A program made the position numbers and the translations under genes. This document shows, piece by piece, positions 43,239-53,108 of a stretch of 64,000 nucleotides of DNA (positions are counted from its first letter, which is position 1; every line of letters begins with the position of its first letter). Source of the DNA: Leptodactylus fallax (lineage: Eukaryota > Chordata > Amphibia > Anura > Leptodactylidae); the NCBI GenBank assembly GCA_947044405.1, contig CAMRHE010000035.1, positions 7,227,501 through 7,291,500 of the forward strand. Direction: 5' to 3'. The notes under the pieces were generated by a model, which was not told the DNA's origin, ran no database searches, and worked only from the letters and a program-made list of their open reading frames with translations.

Positions 43239-43493
43239 TATTCTATTGCTCCACGGCTCTAGTAGTGTGGTGATGTGTATATTATAAACCCTTTTTCTAG
43301 ATAACTTACTGAGCGGTATGATGTTGATTTCTGTTTCCCTTTTTCCCTTGCTCCCTCCAAATTGTGTTACCACTACAACAATATGTATATGGATACTGTT
43401 GATGCCTTATTATCCCTATGTATTATTTCTTTCCCTGTTATGTATTACAAAAATTTTCTCTCAATAAAAATCTAAATTAAAAAAAAAAAAAAA
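43239..43493 (+). terminator. L1 3' untranslated region, poly-A signal and tail
   Basis: AATAAA at about 43462-43467 lies a few bases before the poly-A tail. The region is short, about 240 bp. Confidence 0.8.
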
Positions 43494-43714
43494 GGGGTTA
43501 TCCTGGACAACCCCTTTAAGGTGGCACTTGGGCTTTATTAAAGGGTCTTTCCAACTCATTTTTATTGATGTTCTATCCTTAGGACAGATTATCAATAAGA
43601 GATCAGTGGACCCCTCCTCTGATCAGCTGTATGAAGGGGCTATGGCGCCTGTTTATATCACACGCTGTCTGTTTATAGTGACCGTGTGATGTAATTACAG
43701 CCTTGTCACATAGA

Positions 43715-43718
43715 CATG
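43715..43718. repeat. Gypsy target-site duplication CATG, left
   Basis: CATG directly precedes the LTR starting TGTAG; the same CATG follows the other LTR at 51115-51118. Confidence 0.8.
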
Positions 43719-44725
43719 TGTAGCCCTATTTGGGGGGGGGTATGAGTATTATCCCTCCCGCAACAGACTCTGGCGCTGACCTGTGTGTATAATGGGACCT
43801 GAAGCCTTCGCTGAAGGGAAGAGTGGGAACATATATGAAATATATCAGTGCCTCCACCCAGGATAGAGCCTCTGTATTACAGGGAGGATCTCTTCCTGGG
43901 ACTTACCCATGAAGTACAGTTAGTAGCCTTAACAAGGATTACTGTACTAATCTCACAGTCTGAAGAATACATACAGATACCACATAAGGTTATAACAGTA
44001 GCTTTATAAGAATCAACAGGGTAATAATACATACATACAATATACTCAGAACACAGCAGTACTACAACAACCAGCAAGTCCTCAACCGTCTTAGGTTATA
44101 TACCCGGGTATATATATAAATATATAGCAAGAGTCCAGTGCACAATACCTCCAGGCAACAGAAGAGATGCAGGGGCCCCTGTGGATGACTGTGGATCCTC
44201 GGATTCTTCCAGGAGATGACAGACAGCCGATCAGGAGATGATGATGATGGTGAGATTCTTCACAGGCAGCAAACAGGGCGACGGTGACGGCAGTAGATGC
44301 AGGCCTGACTACCCTAACACTGAGTCCTTAACCTGCCAGCTAAACTACTAGTGCCACCGGGCCTCTAACTAGCTAGTTGGCCTTCGGAAGCCTAACCTAT
44401 CACTGCCCTGAACTATATATATATATATGGATCCCTAACTACGGTTACTAGCTAGGTCCTGTGAGTATATAGGGGGTAACACATACCTAACTATATACTG
44501 TGAAGTAAAGAGGAACAAGTGGCTCTTAGACTCCCCCAGACATAACATGTCTGTCTCAGCAGCTCTGCTCACATCTCTCCCCCCAGCAGCTCTGCCTCAC
44601 ATGTGTCTGACTCACTGTATTTACAAAACAAAACTTGCACTAAATGCCTGGGGTCTCTGAAGCCAAACTGCAGGGGCAAAGAAGCCAGATACATTATATA
44701 CTAGTAGAAATGGCAGTTCCCTACA
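43719..44725 (-). repeat. 3' LTR of the gypsy element
   Basis: Starts TGTAGCCC and ends CCCTACA (plus strand), 1,007 bp. It is the 3' LTR because gag-pol reads leftwards. A long AT-alternating tract (about 44101-44130) could supply the TATA element. Confidence 0.95.
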
Positions 44726-44739
44726 CTCTCCCTCTGGTG
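44726..44739 (-). promoter_or_regulatory. Polypurine tract
   Basis: On the minus strand CACCAGAGGGAGAG ends directly at the 3' LTR (44725), the position for plus-strand priming. Confidence 0.85.
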
Positions 44740-44844
44740 AAATCTTTACGTCACGTCAAAGACATACAAAGTCATAGTATACAGTCAACATTACCAATGA
44801 CAATATCAATATGGTTGCTTTTGCATTTACAGAGTCACAACAGG

Positions 44845-47800
44845 TTAATAGGTATACATGCCAGCAGGAGCGAAAATTGGTAACATATTGACCAAAGTGG
44901 ACACTGCACCCACCCAAGCATGGTATAAATGAGGCTGAGTAGTAAATCTGGGGTCCCCCAAACTATCATATGTCAGCATAGGTGGAGGGTGTCTAATTCT
45001 CTCTCCTCTCCGTACCTCTCTCTGAGGTAAACTAGCATGTCCAGGCCCTAAACTAGGGTTGTCTGCCATGGGAGGGGATGGTGCTGGTGGCGTAGGAGAG
45101 CTAGATCCCTGCTCATCTGTAGACACAGATCTAGGTACGAATTCTGGAGTTTGAGGGTTCATAGTTCTCCCTGAAGGAGAAGATACTGGTGATCTAGGAA
45201 CTTCAGGAGCCACAGTCCAATCACTCTCAGGAGTTTCAGGAAGGTCAGGTGGAATATCGGCTAAGGACTGTGGAGAATCGCAGGCCGAGCCATCATTGGA
45301 GATATCCATACCATCAATCTGAGGTACAGGCAACAAATGATTTCTATGCCAAGTCCTGATCCTCCCGTCCCGTCCTTTTATCTTGTAGACTGGTATTCCA
45401 GGCAACCGATCTACCACTGTAAAGAGTTCACTCCGCCATCGATCAGCCAGCTTATGTTTTGCAGATGCTCCCAAATTCCGTAGCAGAACATGGTCCCCAG
45501 GGTTCAATTCTCGGTATCTTACTCGAAGATCAAATCTCCTTTTATTTCCTTCATTCACTTTGGCCGCATTTTCCTCAGCCAGCTGATAAGCACTCTTAAG
45601 CGTTTCTTTCAAATGTGCCACGTATCGGTAATGATCTCGATGACTGATACCATCGGTAGAGACTCCCAACAAGATGTCAATAGGTAGCCTAGGCTCTCTT
45701 CCAAACATCAGAAAGTATGGTGAATATCCTGTGCTCTCGTGCCTTGTACTATTATAGGCATGCACCATAGCCTCCACTTTTCTACTCCAGGATCGCTTAT
45801 CCTCAATTCGTAAGGTACCAAGCATATCAAGTAAAGTCCTGTTAAATCTTTCAGGAAGGGCATCTCCCTCTGGATGGTAAGGCGTCGTCCGACTTTTGCG
45901 GATGTTCAACAACTGAAGTAACTCTTTGATCAGGTTACTCTCAAAATCCCGGCCTTGATCAGAATGCAACCGGTGTGGTAAGCCATAATGGATAAAATAC
46001 TTTTCCCAAAGCACTCTTGCAACAGTGACTGCTTTTTGATCCTTAGTCGGAAAGGCTTGAGCATATCGTGTGAAGTGATCAGTCACCACCAATACATTTC
46101 CAAATCCTCTGGAGTCGTTGTCAATACAAAGGAAGTCTATGCAGACAAGATCCATGGGGCCCGAACTCTTCAAGTGTCCCATGAAGGCCGCTCGAACCGG
46201 GACAGTCTTCCTCTGCAAACATCTGTGACAGCACCTACACAGACGAGTCACGGTATCTCTCATTTTGGGCCAGTAGAATCGGTCTTGTATTAGGCCATAA
46301 GTCTTCTCAGGTCCCAAATGACCATGATAATCATGCAGACTTCGGAAAATCATCTTCTGAAAGCAGCTTGGAATAACTAGTTGGCGCCTTCCAGGGTGAT
46401 CATGATACAGCACCACACGATAAAGTAGGCCATTGTCTATTTCAAACTTCTCCCAATCTCGTAGAAGTTGACTGCATTCAGAGGGTAGGGATGTCTTTAA
46501 CATTTCTCTGTCTTGAGAACTCACTGCTTGATGAAGAGGTCCAATTAAAGGATCAGTCTTTTGACTCCAGATCATTCGCTTTGAAGATATAGAACAACTC
46601 TCAAAGGATCCTAAAGCGGCAGGGTAGGCAAACATGTCTGGTACAGCTTCGGGACCTCCCCCAATAGAGTCAATAAGCCGAGTTTCAGAAAAGGCTACTC
46701 GGTCTTCAACTACAGCAGCCATGGCACACAAAGCTCCTACTCCAGGACTTGGCACTTCTTCCCATTCATCCACTACTTCCGGACTAGGTAATCCAGGCCG
46801 TCTTGATAGAGCATCTGCCCCAATGTTCTTAGGCCCCGATTTATACTTGAGTGTGAATTGGTAGTTGGATAAAGCTGCCAACCAGCGATGTCCTGTAGCA
46901 TCGAGTTTAGCGGTTGACAAAACGTATGTCAGTGGATTGTTGTCTGTTCTTACTTCAAACGTGGCTCCGTATAAATAGTCATGTAATTTATCAACAATGG
47001 CCCACTTGAGCGCCAAAAACTCCAATTTATGTACTGGATAATTTTTCTCGCTGGGAGAAAGACTTCGACTTATGAAAGCTATGGGCCGTAACCCGGCCGG
47101 GTATTCTTGGTGCAGCACGCCACCTAATCCTTCAAAGCTGGCATCTACATGTAGCACATATGGCTTATGTGCATCAGCATAAGCCAGAACGGGAGCTTCT
47201 GTCAATTTCTTCTTCAACAACTTAAATGCTTCTTCACAATCCGCAGTCCACCTATCGCCAAAAAGGCTTTTGGAAGACCCTTTCTTCTTTCCCGGATCTC
47301 CTGCATCACTCTTCAACAGGTCGAGGAGGGCTCGAGCAATTTTTGAATATCCTTCCACAAATCGTCGATAGAATCCACAAAACCCCAAGAAAGATTGCAA
47401 CTCCGTAATATTTTGCGGTCGGGGCCAATTCACCACAGCTTCAATCTTACCAGGATCGGTAGCAACTCCTTCAGCAGAAACAATATGACCTACATAAGTG
47501 ACCGAAGATCTACAAAATTTGCATTTGTCAGCCGACAACTTCAGCCCCTCTTCTTTTAAGCGATGGAGTACTCTCATGAGTCGTTCTTCATGTTCTTCCA
47601 GCGTCTTTCCAAACACAATAATGTCATCAAGATATACAAGGCATTCCCGGGGCACTAAATCACCTAACACTCTTTCCATCAACCTTTGGAACGTTGCTGG
47701 CGCACCTTTTGTACCTTGCGGCATACGAGTGAACTGAAAGAAACCCAAGGGGCATATGAAGGCTGTCTTTTCCTGATCCTCAGGTGCCATTGGGACTTGA

Positions 47801-50064
47801 TAGTATCCCGATCTTAGGTCCAGCACTGTGAACCAACAGTTTCCATTCAGAGCTTCCAGAGCTTCTTCAATTCTCGGCAGTGTATACTGATCAGGTAAGG
47901 TTCTCCGGTTCAGAGTTCTGTAATCCACACATAGGCGAATTGCTCCAGATTTTTTTCTTACCACCACAATAGGTGAGGCATAGGGGCTCTTACTGTCCAC
48001 AATGATCCCCTGACCTTTCATTTGCTGTAGAGTCTGTCTTAACTCATCAACATCCTTTGGAGCAACTCTCCGTGGTCGCTCCCGGAAGGGAGTAGAATCG
48101 GTCAATCGGAAAGTGTGTTGAGCACTTTTAGCACAACCTACATCCATATCATCCATGGAGAACACTTCCGATAATTCAGACAACTTCTGTGTCAGTCGCT
48201 GATTCCAGGCCTCTGGTAAATGTGGATCACTCAAGTCAAGATTGAGATTAGGGATTGCATCTCGGATTTGAATCCTGCACACTTCAGCGTATGGATTTAC
48301 TCCAAGCACAGGGTAGCAGTGGGCCACATTCTGGTATGGTCCAATTACAATCGGATGCGGTGAACAGTTCCTCACTGTCACACAGGTAGATAACTCCACT
48401 TTATTTCTCCAGTCCTTTCTCTCTGGGATCACCATCCAGCCATTCTGGTTAATCATTTCTTCAGGGGTTTCCATAAGGACATAACTCCCCCCTTCAAGCA
48501 AATCGGGAGCAATGCTGGAGGCTACTCTCAGAATTCTCTCCCCGCCGGCAGGAACTTCCACGGTTCTCTCACCGATATGATATACCATTCCATGTCGATA
48601 GCCAGTAGACAGGGCATCACAGAGTTCTCTAAGATCAGAAGATATATTCACCGGCTGAGCTGCAGGGTTCCAATCTCTTCCAAGAAACTTCTGAAAAGCA
48701 TAATGCACTGCGGGACAATTAGTGCCAAGTATCACAGGAGCTGCACAAGAATCCCCTGTATCAGGACAGACAAGAGCCGTAATCTTCATGGGAGCGACAC
48801 TCTGATCTTCTAATTCAGGGACAGCTATAACTACTTGTAGGCTGCCATCTACAGGATATGATCCTGAATTAAGCCCCCACAATTTCATTTGTCCCGTAGA
48901 CTGAAGAGGTATATCCCTCAGATACTTTTGGTAGAACGAGCGATAAATCAGGGTCACTTGAGATCCTGTATCAAACAGGGCAGGAGCGGCATGACCATTG
49001 ACAGTGACTTTGACAACGGACCTGGAGCCCGCGATAGCGCCTCTGGTATTTACTCGGCCCGCCTTCCTTCGGTGTCTTTGATTCTGAATAGAGAAGACAG
49101 CACTGTGTCTCAATCCCTCACTGTCCTCCGTACACTGTCTGGCACTATGGCCCGTCTGACCACATTTATAACAGGTTCTAGCATCCTTCCTCCATTGAGT
49201 GGCAGTGGGTGGAGTGGCGGACTGTCTAAGTTCTGACCGCTCCGCTGGTTTGTCCTTGTTTGAATTAGGAACAACATCTTCTTTAGAGATGCTTTTTGCT
49301 TTCTTAGGGGTACTAAAACTAATGTCAGCTTCTTGTTTCTTCACTAACTTCATTAAGTCAGGAAATGGAAGGACTCTATCAGATAGTAAGACCTTGAGTA
49401 CTTGAGCAAGAGGATGATGAGGTTGTAACCCTCTCACCAACTGACTGGTTCTCATAGCGTCTACCTCTGAAGTAGATATAGCTGCGTGGTACACCAGACG
49501 TGAAAGAAGTAGCTGTAAACGGTTAATAAAAGTAGAGACATTTTCCCCTTCTTTTTGACGAACCATTCGGTAATCAGCAACCATCTGGGCAAGGTCATAG
49601 TATGGCTCAAAGTGATCAGACAGTACTTGTATATAGTCCAATGCACTCACTCCTTCATGAGAGTCTCTGTACAAGCGGATCAATTCTGCAGCAGGAGACC
49701 GCAAACTTTCACTGATACGCTGCCGCTTGCCTTCTTCAGAGCAAGACCATTCCTTCAGGCATTGGAGAGTATGTTCTTTCCATATCTCAAAGTTTTCCTC
49801 CCCTTGTGGTACTGGGACATTACCAGAGAATACTTTTAGTTTCTTGTAGTGAGTGGCCTGCAGGCCCTGAGCTAACATTTCAGTCAGCCTGGCTAAAGTG
49901 CTAATAGCACTGTCACTAGAGGAACTGCTAGCGACGGCCATACTGGGGGTGTAACTGGCTGAGCGGGGTTCTTCCTTTACCTGAACCAGGGGAGGAACAG
50001 GAGGTCGGTAATCCCATGTAGTAGCTAGTGGGAGGTTCCCCTCTGAGCTATATCGCTTCTCCAT
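44845..50064 (-). CDS. Gypsy gag-pol polyprotein, intact, 1,739 residues
   Basis: A single open frame with no gag-pol frameshift. Start: the open frame extends to a GTG at 50082, but the first ATG is at 50064 (MEKRYSS), 45 nt after the 5' LTR. Gag (about 65-250) has a helical capsid-like region opening YKKLKVFSG, similar in layout to the PNMA family of domesticated Gag proteins. The zinc knuckle CYKCGQTGHSARQC is at about 298-311. Protease: ALFDTGSQ (Asp about 365). Reverse transcriptase: LDLRSGYYQVPM and YLDD at about 811-814. RNase H: acidic residues at about 974, 1015 and 1041. Integrase: HHCC zinc domain (1244-1282) and DD35E triad (about 1310, 1369, 1405). After the integrase core come a chromo/GPF-like C-terminal region and a Pro-rich tail. 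Confidence 0.95.
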   Translation of the reverse strand: MEKRYSSEGNLPLATTWDYRPPVPPLVQVKEEPRSASYTPSMAVASSSSSDSAISTLARLTEMLAQGLQATHYKKLKVFSGNVPVPQGEENFEIWKEHTLQCLKEWSCSEEGKRQRISESLRSPAAELIRLYRDSHEGVSALDYIQVLSDHFEPYYDLAQMVADYRMVRQKEGENVSTFINRLQLLLSRLVYHAAISTSEVDAMRTSQLVRGLQPHHPLAQVLKVLLSDRVLPFPDLMKLVKKQEADISFSTPKKAKSISKEDVVPNSNKDKPAERSELRQSATPPTATQWRKDARTCYKCGQTGHSARQCTEDSEGLRHSAVFSIQNQRHRRKAGRVNTRGAIAGSRSVVKVTVNGHAAPALFDTGSQVTLIYRSFYQKYLRDIPLQSTGQMKLWGLNSGSYPVDGSLQVVIAVPELEDQSVAPMKITALVCPDTGDSCAAPVILGTNCPAVHYAFQKFLGRDWNPAAQPVNISSDLRELCDALSTGYRHGMVYHIGERTVEVPAGGERILRVASSIAPDLLEGGSYVLMETPEEMINQNGWMVIPERKDWRNKVELSTCVTVRNCSPHPIVIGPYQNVAHCYPVLGVNPYAEVCRIQIRDAIPNLNLDLSDPHLPEAWNQRLTQKLSELSEVFSMDDMDVGCAKSAQHTFRLTDSTPFRERPRRVAPKDVDELRQTLQQMKGQGIIVDSKSPYASPIVVVRKKSGAIRLCVDYRTLNRRTLPDQYTLPRIEEALEALNGNCWFTVLDLRSGYYQVPMAPEDQEKTAFICPLGFFQFTRMPQGTKGAPATFQRLMERVLGDLVPRECLVYLDDIIVFGKTLEEHEERLMRVLHRLKEEGLKLSADKCKFCRSSVTYVGHIVSAEGVATDPGKIEAVVNWPRPQNITELQSFLGFCGFYRRFVEGYSKIARALLDLLKSDAGDPGKKKGSSKSLFGDRWTADCEEAFKLLKKKLTEAPVLAYADAHKPYVLHVDASFEGLGGVLHQEYPAGLRPIAFISRSLSPSEKNYPVHKLEFLALKWAIVDKLHDYLYGATFEVRTDNNPLTYVLSTAKLDATGHRWLAALSNYQFTLKYKSGPKNIGADALSRRPGLPSPEVVDEWEEVPSPGVGALCAMAAVVEDRVAFSETRLIDSIGGGPEAVPDMFAYPAALGSFESCSISSKRMIWSQKTDPLIGPLHQAVSSQDREMLKTSLPSECSQLLRDWEKFEIDNGLLYRVVLYHDHPGRRQLVIPSCFQKMIFRSLHDYHGHLGPEKTYGLIQDRFYWPKMRDTVTRLCRCCHRCLQRKTVPVRAAFMGHLKSSGPMDLVCIDFLCIDNDSRGFGNVLVVTDHFTRYAQAFPTKDQKAVTVARVLWEKYFIHYGLPHRLHSDQGRDFESNLIKELLQLLNIRKSRTTPYHPEGDALPERFNRTLLDMLGTLRIEDKRSWSRKVEAMVHAYNSTRHESTGYSPYFLMFGREPRLPIDILLGVSTDGISHRDHYRYVAHLKETLKSAYQLAEENAAKVNEGNKRRFDLRVRYRELNPGDHVLLRNLGASAKHKLADRWRSELFTVVDRLPGIPVYKIKGRDGRIRTWHRNHLLPVPQIDGMDISNDGSACDSPQSLADIPPDLPETPESDWTVAPEVPRSPVSSPSGRTMNPQTPEFVPRSVSTDEQGSSSPTPPAPSPPMADNPSLGPGHASLPQREVRRGERIRHPPPMLTYDSLGDPRFTTQPHLYHAWVGAVSTLVNMLPIFAPAGMYTY

Positions 50065-50088
50065 ATCAATGACTATTCCCACTTCTAA

Positions 50089-50106
50089 ATCTCAGCAGTG
50101 CCTCCA
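50089..50106 (-). promoter_or_regulatory. Primer-binding site, probably tRNA-Thr
   Basis: TGGAGGCACTGCTGAGAT begins two bases after the 5' LTR. It matches the 3' end of vertebrate tRNA-Thr, as I recall it, at all but about two positions. The tRNA assignment is from memory of the tRNA sequence. Confidence 0.75.
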
Positions 50107-50108
50107 AA

Positions 50109-51114
50109 TGTAGCCCTATTTGGGGGGGGGGTATGAGTATTATCCCTCCCGCAACAGACTCTGGCGCTGACCTGTGTGTATAATGGGACCTGAAGCCTTC
50201 GCTGAAGGGAAGAGTGGGAACATATATGAAATATATCAGTGCCTCCACCCAGGATAGAGCCTCTGTATTACAGGGAGGATCTCTTCCTGGGACTTACCCA
50301 TGAAGTACAGTTAGTAGCCTTAACAAGGATTACTGTACTAATCTCACAGTCTGAAGAATACATACAGATATCACATAAGGTTATAACAGTAGCTTTATAA
50401 GAATCAACAGGTTAATAATACATACATACAATATACTCAGAACACAGCAGTACTACAACAACCAGCAAGTCCTCAACCGTCTTAGGTTATATACCCGGGT
50501 ATATATATAAATATATAGCAAGAGTCCAGTGCACAATACCTCCAGGCAACAGAAGAGATGCAGGGGCCCCTGTGGATGACTGTGGATCCTCGGATTCTTC
50601 CAGGAGATGACAGACAGCCGATCAGGAGATGATGATGATGGTGAGATTCTTCACAGGCCGCAAACAGGGCGACGGTGACGGCAGTAGATGCAGGCCTGAC
50701 TACCCTAACACTGAGTCCTTAACCTGCCAGCTAAACTACTAGTGCCACCGGGCCTCTAACTAGATAGTTGGCCTTCGGAAGCCTAACCTATCACTGCCCT
50801 GAACTATATATATATATGGATCCCTAACTACAGTTACTAGCTAGGTCCTGTGAGTATATAGGGGGTAACACATACCTAACTATATACTGTGAAGTAAAGA
50901 GGAACAAGTGGCTCTTAGACTCCCCCAGACATAACATGTCTGTCTCAGCAGCTCTGCTCACATCTCTCCCCCCAGCAGCTCTGCCTCACATGTGTCTGAC
51001 TCACTGTATTTACAAAACAAAACTTGCACTAAATGCCTGGGGTCTCTGAAGCCAAACTGCAGGGGCAAAGAAGCCAGATACATTATATACTAGTAGAAAT
51101 GGCAGTTCCCTACA
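50109..51114 (-). repeat. 5' LTR of the gypsy element
   Basis: 1,006 bp, near-identical to 43719-44725. It is the promoter-bearing copy for the minus-strand transcript. The AT-alternating tract near 50490-50520 is the most likely TATA region; R and U5 limits cannot be fixed from sequence alone. Confidence 0.95.
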
Positions 51115-51296
51115 CATGTATAGGACGAGACTGTAGTTACATGACATGGCCGCTATGAGATATATGACACTATGTAAACAGAGAAACGGTCACGGTGCTT
51201 ACACAGGTACCACGGTTCATTCAAACAGGAGATCAGTAGGGGTCCTGGGTTTTTGAGCCCCACTGATTAGTTTATTAATAACCTGGAAAACCTTTT

Positions 51297-52140
51297 AATT
51301 AGTTAAGACCTGGGGCATTATTAATAAGGGGCACTATTTATACAGGGTACACACAGACATTATTAATATAAAGATGCACTTGGGAGTATTATTCATTATG
51401 GGGGGGTTATATCATATATTTTATAATTGGGGTAGCAGCAGGATGGGTGTGCAGGTGAGGACAATGTGGGTTGGATGCCTGGAAAAGTGAGGAGCCAAAG
51501 ATGTCTGTGTTGTAAACTTTACAGTGACAAGTCACAGCTGGAAGAAGTCGTCATGGTGGTCCAAATGGAAGAGATTGGAAATGTGAAGGATTAGTCAGAG
51601 ACGTCACCTGTAAGTCACAAAATGTTACTGCCCTGTATTCACCTAAATGATAGAGGATAAATAACTGATTGATGGGGGTCTGTCTGCTGAGTCCCCCACT
51701 GAGCCTGAGAATTGTTTTTTTTTCCCCCACTGGGTGGGAATCCATCCTGGCTGCAGCCATGTATAGGCGTGTCACTTGGTGGATGGATGAACCCGGGTGG
51801 CTCTCATTCTCTTCAATGGGAGTGCCAAAGATACCTGAAGTCTAGTACTCAACTATCTGCGGGGCTTCTATTATATAGAATGGGGGCCACGTTGGCTTGT
51901 CCATCCACCATGTGTGAAGTTACTTTCATTGTTAATGCCGTGTTGTTGATTTCTGATACTGAAGTAATACAGGAAGAAGAAATCTTAAAAACTGTTTCAT
52001 AAGTTTGTGTATGTTTATTGTACGACAATAACAGCGTGTGACGCTAACAGCATGTAAACGCATTTTTTTATATATATATTTTTTTTTGGGGGGGGGGCGT
52101 CTTTCGATAGTCCGCCTCAGGCAGCAAAGAGGCTAGGTTC
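51297..52140. repeat. E2 right interior
   Basis: Contains GGGGCATTATTAATA-type short units (51315-51410) and a segment (51490-51650) shared with element A at 6716-6860. An open frame at 51712-52002 shows no domain and is not annotated as a gene. Confidence 0.55.
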
Positions 52141-52192
52141 ACCACTGCTCCTGCACACACTATTATGCCCCATTGTGTACCACCCATGAACA

Positions 52193-52236
52193 ATTATTAT
52201 ACTCTGGGGTCTTTTGAGACCCCAGAGTATAATGAT
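52193..52236. repeat. 44-bp palindrome (TATACTCTGGGGTCT arms)
   Basis: Near-perfect hairpin ATTATACTCTGGGGTCT / AGACCCCAGAGTATAAT with a short loop. Same motif at 61001-61044 and 61301-61346, and the one interrupted by E2 (35923-35936 with 52679-52693). Confidence 0.9.
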
Positions 52237-52531
52237 CGGAAACCCGGGAAGGATAGAAACATAAAAAAAACAATGCTACTTACCTGTTCCTCGCTCCGGT
52301 TCACTCCCTGCTACTTCGGCCTTCTTCAATGTTGGGCCAGCGTCACGTGATCTGGGCTGGCGTCGCGACGCAAAATTAAAAAACCCCGGAGTATAATGAT
52401 AGCGGTGATTGTGGTGTTCGGCCCGCGGCCTTACCTACCGATCCCCGTTACTGCGCACAGTCACCTCCGCAGAATCGGGAGTGCAGACGGCCGCGAGAAG
52501 GACCCCGGGCATTGGTAAGTATATAGGGCAC

Positions 52532-52561
52532 GTTACCTGCTGGGGTTACTCCAGCAGGTAA
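52532..52561. repeat. Hairpin GTTACCTGCTGG near E2 right end
   Basis: 12-bp arms GTTACCTGCTGG / CCAGCAGGTAAC around GGTTACT. An identical hairpin is in element D at about 61457-61486, about 115-130 bp from the element end in both. Confidence 0.9.
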
Positions 52562-52660
52562 CGGCCTATTAAAAAAAAGCATCGGGGGCCTGTGGAGCCC
52601 CGTAATGTCCTGGGCCCTATGGCAGCCGCTACCGCTGCTAGCCCGGTAGTTACGCCCCTG

Positions 52661-53108
52661 CTCTGGGATCTCTTCAGACCCCAGAGTATAATTATCGATG
52701 GCCCGGGGGAGGTAAGGGAAAAATAACAAACAGTCTCCTCGCTCTGCTCCGCTATCCCCGCCGGCGCTAGCTTCCTCTTCTCTGTGGCTGACGTCACTCG
52801 TGATTGGGCCTCAGCGGTTATGTGAGCACGGCCCACGTGATCGCTAAGGCTGAGGCCTGGCCTCAGCGGTGATGTCCGGAACGTCAGAAGATGATGTCGG
52901 ACGCAAGGACAGGAGAGTAAAAATGTTTGTTATTTTTATTCACCTCGGAAAGGGGCCCTGTGGCACATGACGCTGGGTCCCTTTCTGTTATCGATATGGC
53001 CGGTCCTGACTCAGGGATCCGGAGTCATCAGGCTCCGGATCCCGGGGGCCCCTTTGGGGTCGGGGCTCTGGGCAATTGTCCAGTTTGCCCCCCCTAATGC
53101 CGGCCCTG
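52661..53108. repeat. Right arm of hAT-like element E1
   Basis: Begins with the duplicated CTCTGGGA, carries the right half of the split hairpin, and ends TGCCGGCCCTG. A perfect hairpin GGATCCGGAG..CTCCGGATCC lies at 53017-53041. Confidence 0.65.

Larger units (their letters stand above)
36715..43493 (+). mobile_element. Full-length L1-type LINE, nearly intact
   Basis: 6.8 kb with a GC-rich 5' untranslated region (36715-37901), ORF1, ORF2, a short 3' untranslated region with AATAAA at about 43462, and a poly-A tail (43479-43493), all between perfect target duplications. Full length is implied by the 1.2-kb leader and by ORF1 starting well inside. Only two frameshifts and one stop interrupt ORF2, so the insertion is young. 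It is inserted in hAT-like element E2. Confidence 0.92.
43719..51114 (-). mobile_element. Complete Ty3/gypsy LTR retrotransposon, young
   Basis: 7.4 kb with two LTRs of about 1,006 bp, PBS, one gag-pol frame, PPT and a 4-bp CATG duplication. By eye the LTRs differ at about five substitutions plus length changes in a G-run and an AT-run, about 0.5%. LTRs are identical at insertion, so the element is recent. The order PR-RT-RNaseH-integrase and the YLDD motif place it in Ty3/gypsy (Metaviridae). There is no env. All catalytic residues checked are present, so it may be autonomous. Confidence 0.95.
43540..51296. mobile_element. Small inverted-repeat element split by the gypsy insertion
   Basis: The left part (43540-43718: AAAGGGTCTTTCCAACTC, then ATTATCAATAAGAGATCAGTGG) and the right part (51115-51296: AGATCAGTAGGGG, then TTATTAATAACCTGGAAAACC) are imperfect inverted copies. 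They form one palindromic element of about 360 bp once the gypsy is removed. Boundaries are approximate. Confidence 0.55.
35937..52660. mobile_element. hAT-like element E2, split by L1 and gypsy insertions
   Basis: The left end CAGTGGCGTAACTAGGAATG is identical to that of element D (60304). The right end GGTAGTTACGCCCCTG and the 140 bp before it also match D. Target duplications flank it. After removing the L1 (36715-43493) and the inverted-repeat element carrying the gypsy (about 43540-51296), about 2.2 kb remains, close to the 2.28 kb of element A. Left interior: 31-bp units in both orientations (36025-36490). Right interior: sequence shared with A (51490-51650) and two hairpins (52193-52236, 52532-52561). 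No transposase. Confidence 0.78.
30658..53108. mobile_element. Outer hAT-like element E1, now 22 kb through nested insertions
   Basis: Begins CAGGGCCGGTTTTAG and ends CTAATGCCGGCCCTG. Both ends continue inward with a GGGCAA..TGGCCC-like subterminal block (30690-30710; 53050-53080), and degenerate 8-bp duplications flank it. The sequence outside both ends belongs to one Tc1 relic, so removing E1 restores a continuous relic. E1's own DNA is 30658-31273, parts of 32474-32558, 34189-35936 and 52661-53108. No transposase is visible. Two Tc1 elements and the hAT-like element E2 were inserted later. Confidence 0.65.

Noticed and set aside
45988..49839. Plus-strand open frames opposite gag-pol
   Set aside because: Antisense shadows of the intact minus-strand polyprotein without domains.
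50066..50248. 60-codon minus-strand frame spanning LTR and leader
   Set aside because: It overlaps the LTR, PBS and the gag start in another frame and has no similarity to any retroelement protein.
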